Assembly (NCBI GenBank): GCA_003696105.1
Contig: RFGE01000347.1
Span: 1 to 36,522, forward strand
From: Deltaproteobacteria bacterium
GTDB taxonomy: Bacteria; Myxococcota_A; Polyangia; Haliangiales; J016
Length of the DNA stretch: 36,522 bases
Direction of reading: 5' to 3'
The position numbers were made by a program, and so were the translations under genes. The notes beneath the pieces are model-generated. The model was not told the DNA's origin. It worked only from the letters and a program-made list of their open reading frames with translations, and ran no database searches. Positions 29,131 to 36,522 of this stretch are shown here, piece by piece. Each line of letters opens with the position of its first letter. The first letter of the stretch is position 1.

Positions 29131-30594
29131 TCACGGCGCGGTCGGCCCCCCCCGGCCCAGCGCATCGTCCAGCAACACGATCCCCTCGCCGCTGCACTCG
29201 ACGAACAATGCCGACTCCTCGCCGCCCGCCGCCGGCGCGACCACGCGCGGGACGACGCGGCCCACCCAGCCGGCGAGCGCGTCGACGTCGACGTACAACA
29301 CGCGGGTCGGCCGCAGCTTGACCGCGAGGACCGGCGCGGCGGTGCGCAGCGCGACACATCCCTTGCCGCGAAACTGGACGACCGCGATCTTGGCGTCGGA
29401 GCCGGGAACGTAGCCGTTTTCCCAGCGCAGCCGGTCCTCGAACGCATAGACGAGATCCTCGCGGACGTACAGCGCGTCGTCGTCGAGCGCGACGGCCGAA
29501 AACCGCGCCCCGAGCGGCGACGCGACCAGGTGGCCGTCGCCGGTGACGATGAACATCGGCCGTTCGCCGCCGAACGGCTCGTCGGTGACGGCGCCGCGCA
29601 CCTTGCGCGTCGCCGGCTCGTACGCCAGCTCGCCGCCGGACACGATCACGCCCTCGGTGCGCGACAGGATGCGCCCGCGCACGCGGACGACGAGCACGCC
29701 GCCGGAGCTGATCTCGAACGGATATTCGCTGTCCTCGGGGCGGATCAGCTGCTGCGTGGCGAAGCGCGACAGCGGCAGCGGCGGCTCGTGACCGATGGAC
29801 GCGGGCCGCGCCATCTGCTCCGCGTCGCGCGCCGGCGCCGCGGCCTCGAGCGCCTGGGTGATGGCTCCCGTACGGCTCTGGGCGGCGCGGACCGCACCGT
29901 CGGTGGCGCGCGCCGGCTCCTCGTCGAACTCGCGCGCCGCCGTTCCCGCGTCGGTCGCCGCCCGGTCGCCGGCGCGGGGCGCGTCGCGGCCTGGCACCGC
30001 GTCCGCTGCCGGCGGTGCCGCGACCTCCGCATCGGACACCCGCGCGGCGCGGCGGCGGCCGGGCTCGGTCCCCGCGGGCGCGGCCGTGCCCGCGAGCCGT
30101 GCATCGACCTCGGCGATCTGCGCGGCGGTCAGGTGCGGCCGCATCTCGTCGGCCAGCTCTCTCTGGCCGACCCGGCGAAACGCCTCGTACGCGGCGAGAT
30201 AGTTGCCGCTGCGCGCGTAGGCCAACCCGAGGTAGCTCACCGCCTTGTCCATGCTCGGATCCAGCTCGCGCGTCCGCTCGAGTTCCGCGATCGCCCGGTC
30301 CGCCTGCCCGAGCTTCAGGTACACGAGCCCGAGGTTGAGCCGGTACGACGCGTCGGACGGGTCCGCGGCGACGAGCTGGCGGTAGGCGTCCAGCGCCGCG
30401 TCGTAGGCCTGCAAGCGAAAGCATACGAGCCCGAGCAACCCGAGTGCCTTCGTGTCGCCCGGGCGCGCGGCGAGCGCCGCCTCGAGTTCCCCGCGCGCGT
30501 CGGCGAGCCGGTCGCGGCGAAGCAGCGCGCCGGCCGCCGTCAAGTGCCGTTCGAACTTGTCGTCAGCGGTGCGCACAGCGGGCGAGTCCGACAC
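29131..30594 (-). CDS. TPR protein with C-terminal AIM24 domain
   Basis: The protein has 487 aa from GTG 30594. About 15-160: four TPR units ([63 protein letters not shown] and neighbours). About 160-280: a low-complexity Ala/Arg/Asp linker. About 290-470: an AIM24-like beta-barrel ([68 protein letters not shown]). AIM24 domains are found in bacteria and mitochondria with poorly understood roles in membrane organisation. No signal peptide is seen, so it is probably cytoplasmic. Being first in the unit with pgsA, a link to phospholipid or membrane homeostasis is plausible but inferred. Confidence 0.85.
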   Translation of the reverse strand: MSDSPAVRTADDKFERHLTAAGALLRRDRLADARGELEAALAARPGDTKALGLLGLVCFRLQAYDAALDAYRQLVAADPSDASYRLNLGLVYLKLGQADRAIAELERTRELDPSMDKAVSYLGLAYARSGNYLAAYEAFRRVGQRELADEMRPHLTAAQIAEVDARLAGTAAPAGTEPGRRRAARVSDAEVAAPPAADAVPGRDAPRAGDRAATDAGTAAREFDEEPARATDGAVRAAQSRTGAITQALEAAAPARDAEQMARPASIGHEPPLPLSRFATQQLIRPEDSEYPFEISSGGVLVVRVRGRILSRTEGVIVSGGELAYEPATRKVRGAVTDEPFGGERPMFIVTGDGHLVASPLGARFSAVALDDDALYVREDLVYAFEDRLRWENGYVPGSDAKIAVVQFRGKGCVALRTAAPVLAVKLRPTRVLYVDVDALAGWVGRVVPRVVAPAAGGEESALFVECSGEGIVLLDDALGRGGPTAP

Positions 30595-30606
30595 GGCTCG
30601 ACTCTA
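30592..30606 (-). promoter_or_regulatory. Leaderless-type -10 element and GTG start of the TPR-AIM24 gene
   Basis: On the minus strand TAGAGT (30606-30601) is followed by 6 nt and GTG (30594-30592). There is no ribosome-binding sequence. It presumably drives the TPR-AIM24, pgsA, pabB unit. Confidence 0.55.
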
Positions 30607-30680
30607 AAGGAAACTCGCCGGGTGCGCCAGACGACCGCCGCCCGCGCCGGTGCCGCAGCCCCGGCAATGGCGCCGCGCGG

Positions 30681-31307
30681 TCACCGCAGGCCGCGGTAGC
30701 GATAGTAGCGATCGAGCACGGCGCGCACGTAGCGCCGCACGCGCGGAAACGGCGGCACGCCGCCGTAACGCTCCACCTTCGTCGGCCCCGAGTGGTACGC
30801 CGCGATGGTGCGGACGAGGTCGCCGTCGAACCGGTTGGCGAGCACGCGCAGATAGCGCACGCCGCCGAGGATGTTAGTGCGCGGGTCGTGCGCGTCGTCC
30901 ACGCGCATGTCGGCGGCGGCCGCCGGCATCAGCTGCATGAGGCCGCGCGCGCCGGCCGACGACACCACGCGCGGATCGTAGTCCGACTCGGTTTCGATCA
31001 CCGCGCGGATCAGTGCCTCTGGAATGTGGTACAGCGCGGCCGCCTCGCGGATGTAGTCGTCGTAGCGGGTGCGGCGCTCCGGCGACCGGTCGCGGGCCGG
31101 GACCACGTCGCCAGTCGGTCGGCCGGCGCGCGCGCGGCGCGGCGCCTCGCGCAGCACGCGCTTCCACTTGCGCCGGTCCTTGCCCCGGGGCCGCACATTC
31201 GTGAAGTGCACCACCCCGTCGGCATCGGTGTACGTCCACACGTCCGCGGCGGCGGGGGACGCGGCGACCGCCAGGGCCGCCGCCATGGCGAGCGGTGCGA
31301 GGCGCAC
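30681..31307 (-). CDS. Lytic transglycosylase (SLT family) with DUF4124-like N-terminus
   Basis: The protein has 208 aa from GTG 31307. Signal peptide MRLAPLAMAAALAVAASPAAA; residues 23-40 (VWTYTDADGVVHFTNVRP) match the short DUF4124 motif often fused to cell-wall enzymes. The SLT domain covers about 85-200: the catalytic Glu is E107 in VIETESDYDP, followed by SSAGARGLMQLMPAAA, DPRTNILGGVRYLR and AAYHSGPTKVERYGG, a variant of AYNAGP. It cleaves the MurNAc-GlcNAc bond with 1,6-anhydro product in the periplasm. It is transcribed alone, divergent from nadB. Confidence 0.94.
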   Translation of the reverse strand: MRLAPLAMAAALAVAASPAAADVWTYTDADGVVHFTNVRPRGKDRRKWKRVLREAPRRARAGRPTGDVVPARDRSPERRTRYDDYIREAAALYHIPEALIRAVIETESDYDPRVVSSAGARGLMQLMPAAAADMRVDDAHDPRTNILGGVRYLRVLANRFDGDLVRTIAAYHSGPTKVERYGGVPPFPRVRRYVRAVLDRYYRYRGLR

Positions 31308-31319
31308 GCCGCCATCGTA
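31305..31319 (-). promoter_or_regulatory. Leaderless-type promoter and GTG start of the transglycosylase gene
   Basis: On the minus strand TACGAT (31319-31314) precedes GTG (31307-31305) by 6 nt. A TTGCGA 17 bp further upstream is a reasonable -35. This is the best-formed of the leaderless promoters here. Confidence 0.6.
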
Positions 31320-31350
31320 GCAAGGCCCGCCGCGGGTCGCAAAAACCGGC

Positions 31351-31365
31351 TATGGTGCCGGCGTG
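31351..31365 (+). promoter_or_regulatory. Leaderless-type -10 element and GTG start of nadB
   Basis: TATGGT (31351-31356) lies exactly 6 nt before GTG 31363; no ribosome-binding sequence is present. The 55-bp divergent gap with the transglycosylase gene holds both leaderless promoters. Confidence 0.55.
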
Positions 31366-32958
31366 AACTCCATCGAGACCGACTACCTGGTCGTCGGCAG
31401 CGGCATCGCGGGGCTGTACTTCGCTTTGCGCGCCGCCGAACACGGCCGCGTCGTGGTGGTCACCAAGAAGCGGCCAGACGACACCGCCACCGCGATGGCT
31501 CAGGGCGGCGTCGCGGCGGTGTTCGGCCCCGACGACTCGATCGAACAGCACGTGCGCGACACGATCACCGTCGGCGACGGGCTGTGCCGCGAAGCGATCG
31601 TCCGCATCACGGTGTCCGAGGGGCCCGCCCACGTCGAACAACTCGCGCGGCTCGGGGCGCGCTTCGACACCACCGACGCCGGCGAACTCGAGCTCGGCCG
31701 CGAAGGCGGGCACACCCGGCGCCGCGTCGTCCACCACAAGGACACCACCGGCGCCGAGATCGAGCGCGCCCTGCTCGCCGCAGTGCGCGCCCACGACCGG
31801 ATCGAGATCCGCGACCACCACATCGCGGTCGACCTGTTGTCGATGGCCAAGTACGGCGAGGAGCCGGCGTGCTTCGGCGCGTACGTGCTCGACGCGCACA
31901 CTCTCGAGGTCGTGCCGATCGTTGCGCGCGCCACGGTCTTGGCGAGCGGCGGTGCGGGCAAGGTCTACATCTACACGTCCAACCCGGACGTCGCCACCGG
32001 CGACGGCGTCGCCATGGCGTACCGCATCGGCGCCGACATCGCCAACATGGAGTTCGTCCAGTTCCACCCGACCGTGCTGTACCACCCGCACGCCAAGTCG
32101 TTCCTCATTTCCGAGGCGCTGCGCGGCGAAGGCGGCATCCTGCGCCGCGCCGACGGCAGCACGTTCATGGAGCACTACCATCCGATGAAGTCGCTCGCGC
32201 CTCGAGACGTGGTCGCGCGGGCGATCGACCACGAGATCAAGAAGACCGGCTCCGAGTCGGTGCTGCTCGACGTCACCCACCTGGACGCCGAATTCGTCAA
32301 ACGCCGGTTCCCCAACATCTACGAGCGATGCCTCGCGCTCGGCATCGACATCACGCGCCAGCCGATCCCGGTCGTGCCGGCCGCGCACTATCTGTGCGGC
32401 GGTGTCCTCACGGACGAGCACGGACGCACGAGCGTGCCGCACCTGTACGCGATCGGCGAGACCGCATGCACCGGGCTGCACGGCGCCTGCCGGCTCGCGT
32501 CCAACTCGCTGCTCGAGGGGCTCGTATTCGGCGCGCGCGCCGCCGAGGCGGCCCGCGACGAACCGCGCATCGGCCCGAAGCGGGTGGCGCCGTGGACGTC
32601 TGGCGACGCGACCGACTCCAACGACGCGATCGTCGTCGCGCTCAACTGGGACGAAATTCGCCGGTTCATGTGGTCGTACGTCGGCATCGTGCGCAGCAAC
32701 AAGCGCATCGAGCGCGCGCGCCGCCGCATCGAGCTGTTGCGGCAGGAGATCAACGAGTACTACTGGGACTTCAAGGTCACGCCGGACATCGTCGAGTTGC
32801 GCAACCTCGCGCTCGTCGCGCACCTGATCATCGAAAGCGCACACCGGCGCAAGGAGTCGCGCGGGCTCCACTACACGGTCGACTACCCCGCCAAGGACCC
32901 GCGGTACGCGTGCGACACGGTGCTCAACCGGGCGCGCGACAACGTCGCGGCCCGCTGA
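31363..32958 (+). CDS. nadB: L-aspartate oxidase
   Basis: The protein has 531 aa from GTG 31363. FAD-binding dinucleotide fold YLVVGSGIAGLYFAL (9-23), then TAMAQGGVAAVFGPDDS, VLASGGAGKVYIYTSNPDVATGDGVAMAYR, FVQFHPTVLYHP and the substrate-binding EALRGEGGILRR with its catalytic Arg. HYLCGGVLTDEHGRTSVPHLYAIGETACTGLHGACRLASNSLLEG is characteristic of NadB as opposed to succinate dehydrogenase subunit A. It oxidises aspartate to iminoaspartate, which NadA uses to make quinolinate for NAD. nadA and nadC are not adjacent. Together with nadK this gives two NAD(P) genes in the window. Confidence 0.96.
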   Translation: MNSIETDYLVVGSGIAGLYFALRAAEHGRVVVVTKKRPDDTATAMAQGGVAAVFGPDDSIEQHVRDTITVGDGLCREAIVRITVSEGPAHVEQLARLGARFDTTDAGELELGREGGHTRRRVVHHKDTTGAEIERALLAAVRAHDRIEIRDHHIAVDLLSMAKYGEEPACFGAYVLDAHTLEVVPIVARATVLASGGAGKVYIYTSNPDVATGDGVAMAYRIGADIANMEFVQFHPTVLYHPHAKSFLISEALRGEGGILRRADGSTFMEHYHPMKSLAPRDVVARAIDHEIKKTGSESVLLDVTHLDAEFVKRRFPNIYERCLALGIDITRQPIPVVPAAHYLCGGVLTDEHGRTSVPHLYAIGETACTGLHGACRLASNSLLEGLVFGARAAEAARDEPRIGPKRVAPWTSGDATDSNDAIVVALNWDEIRRFMWSYVGIVRSNKRIERARRRIELLRQEINEYYWDFKVTPDIVELRNLALVAHLIIESAHRRKESRGLHYTVDYPAKDPRYACDTVLNRARDNVAAR

Positions 32959-32973
32959 CCGCCCGGCGTGTCC

Positions 32974-32995
32974 GTTCACGCAGCGGTACGTGAAC
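32974..32995. repeat. Inverted repeat downstream of nadB
   Basis: GTTCACG (32974-32980) and CGTGAAC (32989-32995) form a 7-bp dyad with an 8-nt centre. No T run follows, so it is either an operator or an RNA hairpin in the nadB 3' region. The intergenic stretch 32959-33219 also holds a 12-bp palindrome (33038-33049) and the terminator at 33126. Confidence 0.5.
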
Positions 32996-33125
32996 ATTCC
33001 GCCACATCGTCCGCGCAACAGCCTGAAATTACGTCATCCAGCGCGCTGGCATCGCGCTCGCAACATCCCCGGGCGACAGCTGGGCGAAGCAATTTGACAA
33101 GACGGACGGCCACGCGTCGCCCAGG

Positions 33126-33159
33126 CCCGCCGGGGATGGTCCCCGGCGGGTTTGTTTTT
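33126..33159 (+). terminator. Intrinsic terminator downstream of nadB
   Basis: A perfect 11-bp stem CCCGCCGGGGA/TCCCCGGCGGG (33126-33136 with 33140-33150) with a 3-nt loop is followed by TTTGTTTTT. It lies 168 bp after the nadB stop, leaving a long 3' region. Confidence 0.92.
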
Positions 33160-33204
33160 GCCCGCGGCCGGCGGCCCGCCGCGCGCCCGCGGCCGGATTC
33201 GCGC

Positions 33205-33222
33205 TACAACAGCGGCACCGTG
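33205..33222 (+). promoter_or_regulatory. Possible -10 near the GTG of the NTF2-like gene
   Basis: TACAAC (33205-33210) lies 9 nt before GTG 33220. It is weaker than the TANNNT-N6 sites elsewhere, but no ribosome-binding sequence is present and a terminator just upstream requires a new promoter here. Confidence 0.35.
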
Positions 33223-33903
33223 CGCCGTCCGACCCTCGCCGCCGCGCTGCTCGCCGCCACCGTTCAGTGGGCGTGCGGCGGCGCGGCGCCGAGCGAACCG
33301 CGCGCGGCCGACGGAGTCCGCGCCTACCTCGCCGCCGCGCGCACGGGCGACGCAGCAGCCGCGTGGGCCCTGCTCGCCGACGACGTGCGCCGCGCGCTGC
33401 GGCACGACCAGTTCGTCGCGGCGTGGCGCGCGTTCGCGCGCGAGCGCAGGCGGCAGGTCCGCGATCTCGCCGGCGCGGTCGCCGACGGGCGCGACGTCGA
33501 CGAGCGCGCCACCGTGGTCTACGCGGACGGCACGCGCGTCGGCCTGCGCTACGAGCGCGGCCGCTGGCACATCGACACGCCGCTCGTGGCGGGCGCCGCC
33601 GCGCCGACCGCCGCCGATGCCATCGCAAGGTTCGCCGCCGCGCTCGACGACCGCGACTACGCGGGCGCGATCGCGCTGCTGAGCGAGCGCCGCCGCGCGG
33701 CGCTCAATCGCTTCGTCGACGAGTTTGCCGGCAGCCTGCGCGATCAGTCCGCGCGGGATGCGATTCAGTTCACGGGGGACGACCGCGCGGTGTTCGAGTG
33801 GGACGCCGACGGGACGCGCTACCGCATCTTCGTCGTCCGCGAGGGCGACCAGTGGCGCATCGACGACTTCGACGTTCAGCCCGCGCCGCAGCCGTCGCCG
33901 TGA
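33220..33903 (+). CDS. Exported protein with two NTF2-like repeats (possible lipoprotein)
   Basis: The protein has 227 aa from GTG 33220. A hydrophobic signal (MRRPTLAAALLAATVQWAC) ends at Cys19, but QWAC is a poor lipobox, so lipidation is uncertain. The mature region contains two similar halves. Each starts with a helix (VRAYLAAARTGDAAAAWALL, then AIARFAAALDDRDYAGAIALL) and ends with strands closing on a Trp (GLRYERGRWHID, then FVVREGDQWRIDDF), as expected for tandem NTF2/DUF4878-like folds. Such domains bind small molecules or serve as scaffolds. It converges on the MshEN-REC-TPR gene with 30 bp between stops. Function unknown. Confidence 0.72.
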   Translation: MRRPTLAAALLAATVQWACGGAAPSEPRAADGVRAYLAAARTGDAAAAWALLADDVRRALRHDQFVAAWRAFARERRRQVRDLAGAVADGRDVDERATVVYADGTRVGLRYERGRWHIDTPLVAGAAAPTAADAIARFAAALDDRDYAGAIALLSERRRAALNRFVDEFAGSLRDQSARDAIQFTGDDRAVFEWDADGTRYRIFVVREGDQWRIDDFDVQPAPQPSP

Positions 33904-33933
33904 CGCCGTCCGGCGCGCGGCCGCGCCGTGCGG

Positions 33934-35502
33934 TCAGCGGTCTTCCGATTGCATGTTGGCGATGAGCTTGCGCATGAACACTTCGATGTTCTCGCGCAGC
34001 GCCGGGTCCGGGCAGTGCGGCAGCGACCGCCGCCACGTCTCGATCGCCTTGGCGGAAAAGCCCTTCTTGTAATAGAGGTAGGCGAGCCGCGTGAGCGCCG
34101 GGAAGTAGTCGGGTTTGAGGTCAACCGTCGCCTCGTACTCGTCGATCGCCTCGTACAACAGCGACTTCTTCTGTAGCAGGTTGGCCAACACGAAGTGGTG
34201 CTTGGCCGACAACGGGTCGTCGCTGAGCCCCTTGCGGAGAAGCTCCATCGCCTCGTCCACCTTGCCGGCGCGATACAACTCCAGGGCGCGCTCGAACCCG
34301 TCGTCGGTGTTGGCGCGACCGGCGGTCTTGCGCCGCGTTCCCAGCAGGTCCTCGATCTTGCGCAGCAGGCGGTCGGTGTTCAGCGGCTTTTCGAAGTAGG
34401 CGTCGGCACCGTAGCGGCGCAGCACGTCGTCGGTGACGCGCCCCGAGTCGATCACCGCCGACATGAGGATGACCGGAATGTTGCCGTACCGGCGGCTGTT
34501 CTTGATCGCGCGGCACACCTGGAACCCGTCGATCTCCGGCAGCATCACGTCGATCACGACCAGGTCGGGGGGATCGGACTTGATCAGTTGTACCGCCTCC
34601 CCGCCGCCGGACGCCGTCGCCGTGACGTACCCGGCCGGCTGCATCACCTTCACGAGCAGGTGCCGCGTCGCGAAGTCGTCGTCGACGATGAGCACGCGCG
34701 CCGGACCGTCACGCTTGGCGCGATATTCGACCGCGTCCCCCTCGTCGAGATCGATGCGATCGCGCCGCCCGCCGAGCGTCAGCTCGACCGCCGACAGCGG
34801 CGTCGCGGTGTCGGCGCGGCCCATTCCGGCGCGCTCGTCGACGGGCGTCATCCCCTCGACCGTCGATAGATCGTCGCCGGCATCGATGATTTCGAGCAAG
34901 TCCTCGTCGCGGATCTCCTTCGTGATGTCGCCGAACACCGCGTCGTGCGCGACGGCCTCCTCGTCCGTCGCCGGCAGGGCGTCCACGTCGGAGACCACCG
35001 CCATGAACCCGTCCGCCGGGACGTCGCCCGCGAATTCGGCGCCAATCCAGTGCGACTGGCGCCGGGCGCGCGCCGCATACGCCGTGCGAATCGCGCGGGC
35101 CAGCGCGATGTGTAGGGCGACGTGGACCACGACCGCCTTTCCCCGCACGAACTCCATCTCGCGCAGCGCCTCGCGCCCCCGCCGCGGATCCTCGACCGCG
35201 ACGAACACACGCCGGTCGTCCTCGTAGACCGGTAGCATCGCATGGCGCAGCGCCTGGTCGGCGGAGAACCCGTCGAGCACGTCGAGCCGGATCACCGAAC
35301 GGCCGAGCACGACGCCGGGAACGCCGCACTGCTTCGACAGCGCGCGCACGAGCGCCTCCTCGGTCGCGTGGCCGAGCACGTAACACAAAGACGCAAACGG
35401 CAGCGTCCGGCGCTGGCAATCCAGCACGTCGGCGAGCGCCTCCTCGGTGAGCTCCCCGCTGCGGAGCAACACCCGCCCGACCGGATCCACTCGGTGCCGC
35501 AT
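33934..35502 (-). CDS. MshEN-like, receiver and TPR hybrid signalling protein
   Basis: The protein has 522 aa from ATG 35502, preceded by GGAAGG; a GTG 12 bases upstream is less likely. Residues 1-145 match the N-terminal domain of GspE/MshE ATPases (VGRVLLRSGELTEEALADVL, LCYVLGHATEEALVRALSKQ, VEDPRRGREALREMEF). In MshE this domain binds c-di-GMP through two RLGxxL...Q motifs, partly kept here. About 145-265 is an acidic linker. Receiver about 268-388: D274-D276, phospho-acceptor D318 (LVVIDVMLPEIDG), S348, K372. TPRs cover about 400-500. No ATPase or DNA-binding domain is present, so output is probably by protein contact. Related hybrids occur in myxobacterial gliding and pilus signalling, but this one is unplaced. 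Confidence 0.87.
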   Translation of the reverse strand: MRHRVDPVGRVLLRSGELTEEALADVLDCQRRTLPFASLCYVLGHATEEALVRALSKQCGVPGVVLGRSVIRLDVLDGFSADQALRHAMLPVYEDDRRVFVAVEDPRRGREALREMEFVRGKAVVVHVALHIALARAIRTAYAARARRQSHWIGAEFAGDVPADGFMAVVSDVDALPATDEEAVAHDAVFGDITKEIRDEDLLEIIDAGDDLSTVEGMTPVDERAGMGRADTATPLSAVELTLGGRRDRIDLDEGDAVEYRAKRDGPARVLIVDDDFATRHLLVKVMQPAGYVTATASGGGEAVQLIKSDPPDLVVIDVMLPEIDGFQVCRAIKNSRRYGNIPVILMSAVIDSGRVTDDVLRRYGADAYFEKPLNTDRLLRKIEDLLGTRRKTAGRANTDDGFERALELYRAGKVDEAMELLRKGLSDDPLSAKHHFVLANLLQKKSLLYEAIDEYEATVDLKPDYFPALTRLAYLYYKKGFSAKAIETWRRSLPHCPDPALRENIEVFMRKLIANMQSEDR

Positions 35503-35584
35503 CCTGCCTTCCACGGTATCAGAGGCGGTGCAGGCGCGTCCTCCACGCCTGGCTAGTCAGATTGCCACACCCCCGTGCGAGTCC

Positions 35585-35598
35585 GTTACACATGTAAC
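35585..35598. promoter_or_regulatory. Palindromic operator candidate upstream of cdnL
   Basis: GTTACACATGTAAC is a perfect 6-bp-arm dyad around CA. It matches the dyad at 7819-7832 at 11 of 14 bases. It lies about 175-190 bp before the start predicted from the sigma-54-type site at 35747, a normal distance for an enhancer-binding protein. Confidence 0.5.
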
Positions 35599-35746
35599 TT
35601 TCTGCTATGGTTATGAAAACTGAAAACCGCTGGGGATACCGGGCCGGGTGGGCGCGCCAACCTGGCACATGCTCGAATCGGCTCCACGGCCCAGTTTTTC
35701 CCGTATCCACCGATAATTCAAGCGTTGACCGAGCGACTTCGGCCCG

Positions 35747-35762
35747 TGGCACCCAACTTGCT
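35747..35762 (+). promoter_or_regulatory. Sigma-54-type -24/-12 promoter of cdnL
   Basis: TGGCACCCAACTTGCT matches TGGCACG-N4-TTGCW at eleven of twelve defined positions. The predicted start near 35773 gives a leader of about 40 nt, with GGGAGG 8 nt before ATG 35814. Elsewhere in the gap 35503-35813, a GATAAT hexamer (35712-35717) could serve a vegetative promoter but has no good -35. Confidence 0.6.
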
Positions 35763-35813
35763 TGCCGTGGGCCGCCAAGCCCCATTCTAAGCCCGCACCG
35801 GGAGGTTCGTTTC

Positions 35814-36299
35814 ATGGAGTTCAAGATCGGCGACAAAGCTGTCTACCCCGCGCAGGGCGTCGCGGAGGTGATTGGGATCGACAACAAGGAGATCAACAAC
35901 ACCGTCTGCTCGTTCTACGTCCTGCGCGTGCTCGACACCGACATGCAGATCCTCGTGCCCAAGGACAAGGCGGACCAGGTGGGGCTGCGGCCCGTCGCTA
36001 CCGAGGACGAAGTCGAGGAGGTGTTCGACATCCTGCGGGAGACCGACGTCCACATCGACAAGCAGACGTGGAACCGCCGCTACCGCGGGTTCATGGAAAA
36101 GATCAAAACGGGATCGCTGTTCGAGGTGGCCGAGGTGTACCGCGACCTGTACCGCCTCAAGAGCACGAAGACCCTCAGCTTTGGTGAGCGCCGCATGCTC
36201 GATACGGCCAAGAACCTGATCGTGAAGGAGCTGTCCGTCGCGCGCGACTGGAGCGAGCAGCAGGTCGAGAAGGAACTCGAAAAGGCGTTCGCGGCGTAA
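35814..36299 (+). CDS. cdnL: CarD-family transcription regulator (CdnL type)
   Basis: The protein has 161 aa from ATG 35814; GGGAGG 8 nt upstream supports this start, and the longer frame has no family match. The N-terminal RNA-polymerase-interaction Tudor-like domain (MEFKIGDKAVYPAQGVAEV) binds the RNAP beta subunit. The C-terminal helical domain carries the conserved Trp (W86 in DKQTWNRRYRGFMEKIKTG) that contacts the promoter at the upstream edge of the bubble, and ends KLSFGERRMLDTAKNLIVKELS-like helices. Length and lack of an HMGA tail identify CdnL rather than CarD proper. In Myxococcus CdnL is an essential activator of rRNA and housekeeping promoters. A strong terminator follows. Confidence 0.96.
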   Translation: MEFKIGDKAVYPAQGVAEVIGIDNKEINNTVCSFYVLRVLDTDMQILVPKDKADQVGLRPVATEDEVEEVFDILRETDVHIDKQTWNRRYRGFMEKIKTGSLFEVAEVYRDLYRLKSTKTLSFGERRMLDTAKNLIVKELSVARDWSEQQVEKELEKAFAA

Positions 36300-36371
36300 C
36301 CCGCACCCGCGGCCAGCGCCCTCACCTGCGCCGCCGGCGGCGGCCGGACTCGTCCCGACCGGCGACCTCGG

Positions 36372-36403
36372 AAAAAGGCACCCGCGCGGTGCCTTTTTGT
36401 TTT
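36372..36403. terminator. Bidirectional-looking intrinsic terminator after cdnL
   Basis: AAAAAGGCACC (36372-36382) pairs perfectly with GGTGCCTTTTT (36388-36398) around a 5-nt loop, and further T residues follow. It is 73 bp after the cdnL stop. Confidence 0.94.
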
Positions 36404-36410
36404 CGGTACC

Positions 36411-36440
36411 TTGCACGTACGGTGAGCCGCGCGCTACTGT
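36411..36440 (+). promoter_or_regulatory. Sigma-70-type promoter of the macro-domain gene
   Basis: TTGCAC (36411-36416), an 18-bp spacer and TACTGT (36435-36440) lie immediately after the cdnL terminator. The leader is about 17 nt and contains GGGAGGAAG (36448-36456), 7 nt before ATG 36464. Confidence 0.65.
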
Positions 36441-36463
36441 AGGCCGTGGGAGGAAGCCCTCGG

Positions 36464-36522
36464 ATGCAGGTGCACGTGGCTCAGGCGCAAATCACCAACC
36501 TGCCCGTGGACGCGATCGTCAA
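36464..36522 (+). CDS. Macro-domain protein (ADP-ribose binding/deacylase), N-terminal fragment
   Basis: Only the first 19 codons plus two bases are inside the window (MQVHVAQAQITNLPVDAIV, running into what should be Asn). The pattern xDITxLxVDAIVNAAN opens macro domains, which bind or hydrolyse ADP-ribose derivatives; here QAQITNLPVDAIV fits with Gln-Ala before Ile. A good ribosome site and a promoter precede it. The identification rests on a short stretch, so it is tentative; the downstream sequence would settle it. Confidence 0.6.
   Translation, partial: MQVHVAQAQITNLPVDAIV

Noticed and set aside
33094-33099. TTGACA as the -35 of a promoter downstream of nadB
   Set aside because: No TANNNT-like hexamer occurs 16-19 bp downstream (the sequence there is GC-only), so it is not called as a promoter.
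35660-35685. A second TGGCAC (within CCTGGCACATGC) as another sigma-54 site upstream of cdnL
   Set aside because: TTGC is missing at the required spacing.

Overview
The window is a GC-rich stretch of bacterial chromosome, densely packed with genes. I infer a member of the Myxococcota (the former Deltaproteobacteria, Polyangia/Haliangia-like). The reasons are a CdnL-type CarD regulator, an NtrC-type activator together with sigma-54-like promoters, many lipoproteins with Gly/Asp/Ala-rich linkers and Cys-rich modules, and hybrid REC/TPR/J-domain proteins. I see no rRNA, tRNA, CRISPR array, complete insertion sequence or phage gene.

Layout. 1-2122 (+): 3' end of groEL, a strong terminator, then a DnaJ-like/TPR protein. 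2162-7782 (-): an envelope block of five genes in two units. These are a periplasmic coiled-coil protein plus an outer-membrane beta-barrel, then two lipoproteins plus a TonB-dependent receptor. Each unit is preceded by a sigma-54-type -24/-12 element. 7928-12741 (-): rplM-rpsI-argC, followed by a histidine kinase and an NtrC-type response regulator. 13051-15990 (-): a giant PKD-containing lipoprotein. 16118-20520 (+): a small lipoprotein, a 163-bp MITE-like element, a REC plus degenerate GGDEF protein, nadK and recN. 20528-21877 (-): an M15-like peptidase and a dCMP deaminase. 21911-27041 (+): ileS-lspA-lgt and a lipoprotein. 27025-30594 (-): a TPR-AIM24 protein, pgsA and pabB. 30681-31307 (-): a lytic transglycosylase. 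31363-33903 (+): nadB and a lipoprotein. 33934-35502 (-): a MshEN-REC-TPR protein. 35814 to the end (+): cdnL (CarD), a strong terminator and the start of a macro-domain gene.

How the genes fit together. The window combines housekeeping functions (translation, arginine, NAD, folate and phospholipid synthesis, DNA repair) with an envelope theme. lspA and lgt mature lipoproteins, and six candidate lipoproteins lie in the window. The histidine kinase/NtrC pair lies directly upstream of the coiled-coil/barrel unit. The sigma-54-type sites at 7800-7815, 5351-5366 and 35747-35762, and a related palindrome upstream of two of them, suggest a small sigma-54 regulon covering the envelope block and cdnL. 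Two signalling proteins may sense c-di-GMP: a dead GGDEF with an intact I-site, and a MshEN-REC-TPR fusion. A second sequence-wide pattern is leaderless transcription: six genes carry TANNNT exactly 6 nt before a GTG start codon.

Limits: all names rest on motif recognition without database searches. Promoter and operator calls are pattern-based inferences.
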